DNA of 14,634 nt from Ruminococcus flavefaciens (GTDB lineage Bacteria; Bacillota; Clostridia; Oscillospirales; Ruminococcaceae): positions 1-14,634 of the forward strand of contig DBYI01000082.1 in the NCBI GenBank assembly GCA_002310115.1, in the 5' to 3' direction. Of the stretch, positions 12,847-14,634 are shown in pieces. How positions within the stretch are numbered: position 1 is the first letter of the stretch; every line of letters begins with the position of its first letter. The position numbers were made by a program, and so were the translations under genes. The notes under the pieces are model-generated. The model searched no databases, was not told the DNA's origin, and was given only the letters and a program-made list of their open reading frames with translations.

Positions 12847-14634
12847 TTATGCTCTTGTATGAACCTGACCGCCTGCAAGTGTCTTGCCGTGAGCCTTTGC
12901 CATATCAGAGATGTTTACGTTCTGGTAACCATTCTGTGCGAGCCAAGGAAGAACTTCTTCCATAGCTGCTGCTGTTGTAGCATAGTTCTCGTGGCAGAGT
13001 ACGATTGCACCCTCAAGTGAACCGTTCTGTGCAGCCTGCTTGATAGTATTTACGATCTGATCCTTTGAAGCATTGTTCCAGTCCTGAGTGTCGATTGCAC
13101 AGCTGATAAGCGGTACATCGTTAAGAGCTGACTGAACTGTTCCATTGCTCTCGAGGTAAGGAAGTCTCATGAGGTGTGAAGGCTCAGTGCCGATAATGCT
13201 CTTGAGCTTGCTGTTGCACTGCTCCCACTCACTTCTGATCTGTGATGAACCCATTGAGCCAAGATGTGGATGTGTCTTTGTATGGTTAGCTACTTCCATA
13301 CCATTCTGATACTCGTACTTGATCTGGTCGTTTGTCTTGATCCAGTCGCTTACGATGAAGAATGTAGCTGTCATATTATTCTTAATAAGAGCATCTATGA
13401 TTCTGTAACCAGGATCTGACTTGCTTGAAGCTGAAGCACCGTCATCGAATGATATAGCACAGAGCTTCTTGGATGTATCAACCTTTGGCTTGTCATTCTG
13501 CTGGTCATTATTCTGCTGATTATTATTCTCCTGGTTATCATTCTGCTGGCTGTTATTGCTTCCGCTACCTGATGTGATCTCAAGCTTTGTTACGTTAGCC
13601 TTACCGCTGCTCTCCCAACCTTCTACGTTAAGTGCTACTTCTGTAAGATTACCGATATTCCAGCCTGCTTCCTTCCAAGCCTTGAAGTGATCTGAAACTG
13701 TGATAGTACCTGATGTTCTCTTAGACTTACGAACACTGAAGTACTGCTTGAATGTCTCATTTGTTCCAAGGATAGTAGGACCTGTATGATCGAGCTGGAA
13801 GATTTCATACTGAGCTCCGTCGATTGTAACAGTCTTACTCTGGCCGTTAGGAGATGGGCACCAGTTTACCCAGTCCTCAATAATGTAGTATTCTACGAGA
13901 GGATCTGTCATCCAGCCATAAACACAAAGACGTGAATTACCCTGTGAGCTTGCTGAGTATTCAGCAGCATAATCCATTACGATAGTTCCAACATCTGTTG
14001 CCTTCTTTGAACGATCATAATTTCTACCGCGACGAGCAAGGAAGTTACCTCTTGAAACCTGTGCACTCCACTCAGTACTGAATGTACCGCCGCTTCCAAG
14101 AGTCATAGAGCCGCTTCCGCCTGTATTATCAAGCCAAATCTCATAGCTGTAACCGTCAACGTCATCAGCCTTGTACTGATTTCTGCCATTGCCTACACTG
14201 AACTTCTGTCCGCTTGGTGTAGTACCCTTTGTTGTTGTAGTTGTAGGCTTAGCTGTTGTTTTGGTTGTTGTAGTTGTAGCCTTTGTTGTAGTTGTAGGCT
14301 TTGGAGCCTCTGATGTAGTAACTGTCTTTATATCGTCAGAATAGCTCTCAGGAAGTGATTTTATGAGACCTAAGAGGTACTTCTGGATAGCAGCTGCATC
14401 ATTTGATGTAACGCCGCCGCCTGCCTCATAAACGTCTGCATTGAACTTGCCCTGATCTGAGAGCTTATACTTGTTCGGATTTGCAAGAGCCTGCATGATA
14501 GCCACAGCATCAGCCATATCTACTGAACCGTCGCCGTTAGCATCGCCCCATTTTGAAACCTTTGAATTAAGTTCTTCCTTAAGATCAACTGCTTTAACAG
14601 TTGTAGTAGTTGTTGTTGTCGTTGCAATAGTTGT
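12847..14634 (-). CDS. Cellulosomal dockerin-GH11 xylanase-CE4 acetylxylan esterase (5' end beyond the window)
   Basis: Two-activity enzyme: GH11 cuts the xylan backbone and CE4 removes acetyl groups. Of 595 visible residues, 1-12 are a Thr run, itself a linker, so another module probably lies upstream. A type I dockerin spans 29-95, with calcium loop DANGDGSVDMAD and a second repeat ADVYEAGGGVTSND. A Thr/Lys/Pro linker (about 104-142) is followed by GH11 (about 144-355) with nucleophile E248 in PLVEYYIIEDW and acid/base E338 in NVEGWESSG. An Asn/Gln linker (about 356-383) leads to CE4 (390-575). All five NodB motifs are present: SFDDG (397-398 DD), HTKTH (H451, H455), RLPY, IDTQDW, and H548 in IVLCHEN. 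Internal dockerins are known in R. flavefaciens esterase-xylanases. There is no in-window start: the frame is open to 14634 and the dockerin needs residues upstream of ATG 14517. Confidence 0.93.
   Translation of the reverse strand, partial: TTIATTTTTTTTVKAVDLKEELNSKVSKWGDANGDGSVDMADAVAIMQALANPNKYKLSDQGKFNADVYEAGGGVTSNDAAAIQKYLLGLIKSLPESYSDDIKTVTTSEAPKPTTTTKATTTTTKTTAKPTTTTTKGTTPSGQKFSVGNGRNQYKADDVDGYSYEIWLDNTGGSGSMTLGSGGTFSTEWSAQVSRGNFLARRGRNYDRSKKATDVGTIVMDYAAEYSASSQGNSRLCVYGWMTDPLVEYYIIEDWVNWCPSPNGQSKTVTIDGAQYEIFQLDHTGPTILGTNETFKQYFSVRKSKRTSGTITVSDHFKAWKEAGWNIGNLTEVALNVEGWESSGKANVTKLEITSGSGSNNSQQNDNQENNNQQNNDQQNDKPKVDTSKKLCAISFDDGASASSKSDPGYRIIDALIKNNMTATFFIVSDWIKTNDQIKYEYQNGMEVANHTKTHPHLGSMGSSQIRSEWEQCNSKLKSIIGTEPSHLMRLPYLESNGTVQSALNDVPLISCAIDTQDWNNASKDQIVNTIKQAAQNGSLEGAIVLCHENYATTAAAMEEVLPWLAQNGYQNVNISDMAKAHGKTLAGGQVHTRA
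14209..14325 (-). repeat. Thr-rich linker of low-complexity ACA/ACT/ACC codons
   Basis: Encodes runs of threonine broken by Lys, Ala and Pro between the dockerin and GH11 domain. A second Thr run (14599-14634) precedes the dockerin at the window edge. Such stretches are flexible spacers in cellulosomal enzymes and hotspots for slippage or recombination. Confidence 0.85.

Noticed and set aside
13489..13572. Trinucleotide-like repeat pattern considered as a CRISPR or microsatellite array.
   Set aside because: It is the coding sequence of the Asn/Gln-rich linker between GH11 and CE4; there are no regular repeat-spacer units.

Overview
The window looks like chromosomal DNA from a fibrolytic, AT-leaning clostridial gut bacterium, most plausibly Ruminococcus flavefaciens or a close relative. 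The clues are three GH11 xylanases in under 15 kb, a Ruminococcus-style type I dockerin inside a multidomain enzyme, an Asn/Gln/Trp repeat linker like that described for R. flavefaciens XynA, and Firmicutes-type promoters (TTGAYT-17-TATAAT, often with an extended -10). The genus assignment is inference from architecture; no rRNA or tRNA gene is present.

Layout, left to right. (1) 1-905, minus: secreted GH11 xylanase with a W/N/Q/G repeat linker, running off the left edge. (2) 1257-3807, minus: clpS-clpA, the adaptor and unfoldase of an N-degron protease, with a strong promoter and terminator; an unusual perfect 21-bp inverted repeat lies in the last codons of clpA. (3) 3808-4765: about 1 kb without a convincing protein gene, but holding an orphan plus-strand terminator, a good plus-strand promoter, foldable leader segments and a 22-bp Fur/PerR-like palindrome. 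(4) 4766-5710, plus: iron-sulfur flavoprotein with a C-terminal zinc-ribbon-like extension, the only clear plus-strand gene; it converges on (5) 5772-7445, minus, a MutS-family ATPase lacking mismatch-recognition domains, through a shared bidirectional terminator. (6) 7574-8875, minus: GH11-CBM22 lipoprotein. (7) 9041-11168, minus: fused Wzz/tyrosine kinase and its PHP phosphatase, overlapping by 11 nt. (8) 11536-12564, minus: class I DAHP synthase. (9) 12847-14634, minus: dockerin-GH11-CE4 enzyme, N-terminus beyond the right edge.

How the genes fit together: the three GH11 enzymes appear to attack xylan from three locations. One is secreted with a long repeat linker, one is lipid-anchored at the cell membrane with a xylan-binding module, and one is docked to a cellulosome scaffold with an acetyl-esterase partner. 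The kinase/phosphatase pair probably controls surface or extracellular polysaccharide, but no glycosyltransferases accompany it. The remaining genes are housekeeping or redox functions in separate transcription units. I found no phage, transposon, CRISPR or defence island. The strongest departures from the ordinary are the clpA 3' inverted repeat, the regulatory-looking 3.8-4.77 kb gap ahead of the iron-sulfur flavoprotein, and the lipid-anchored GH11-CBM22 protein.
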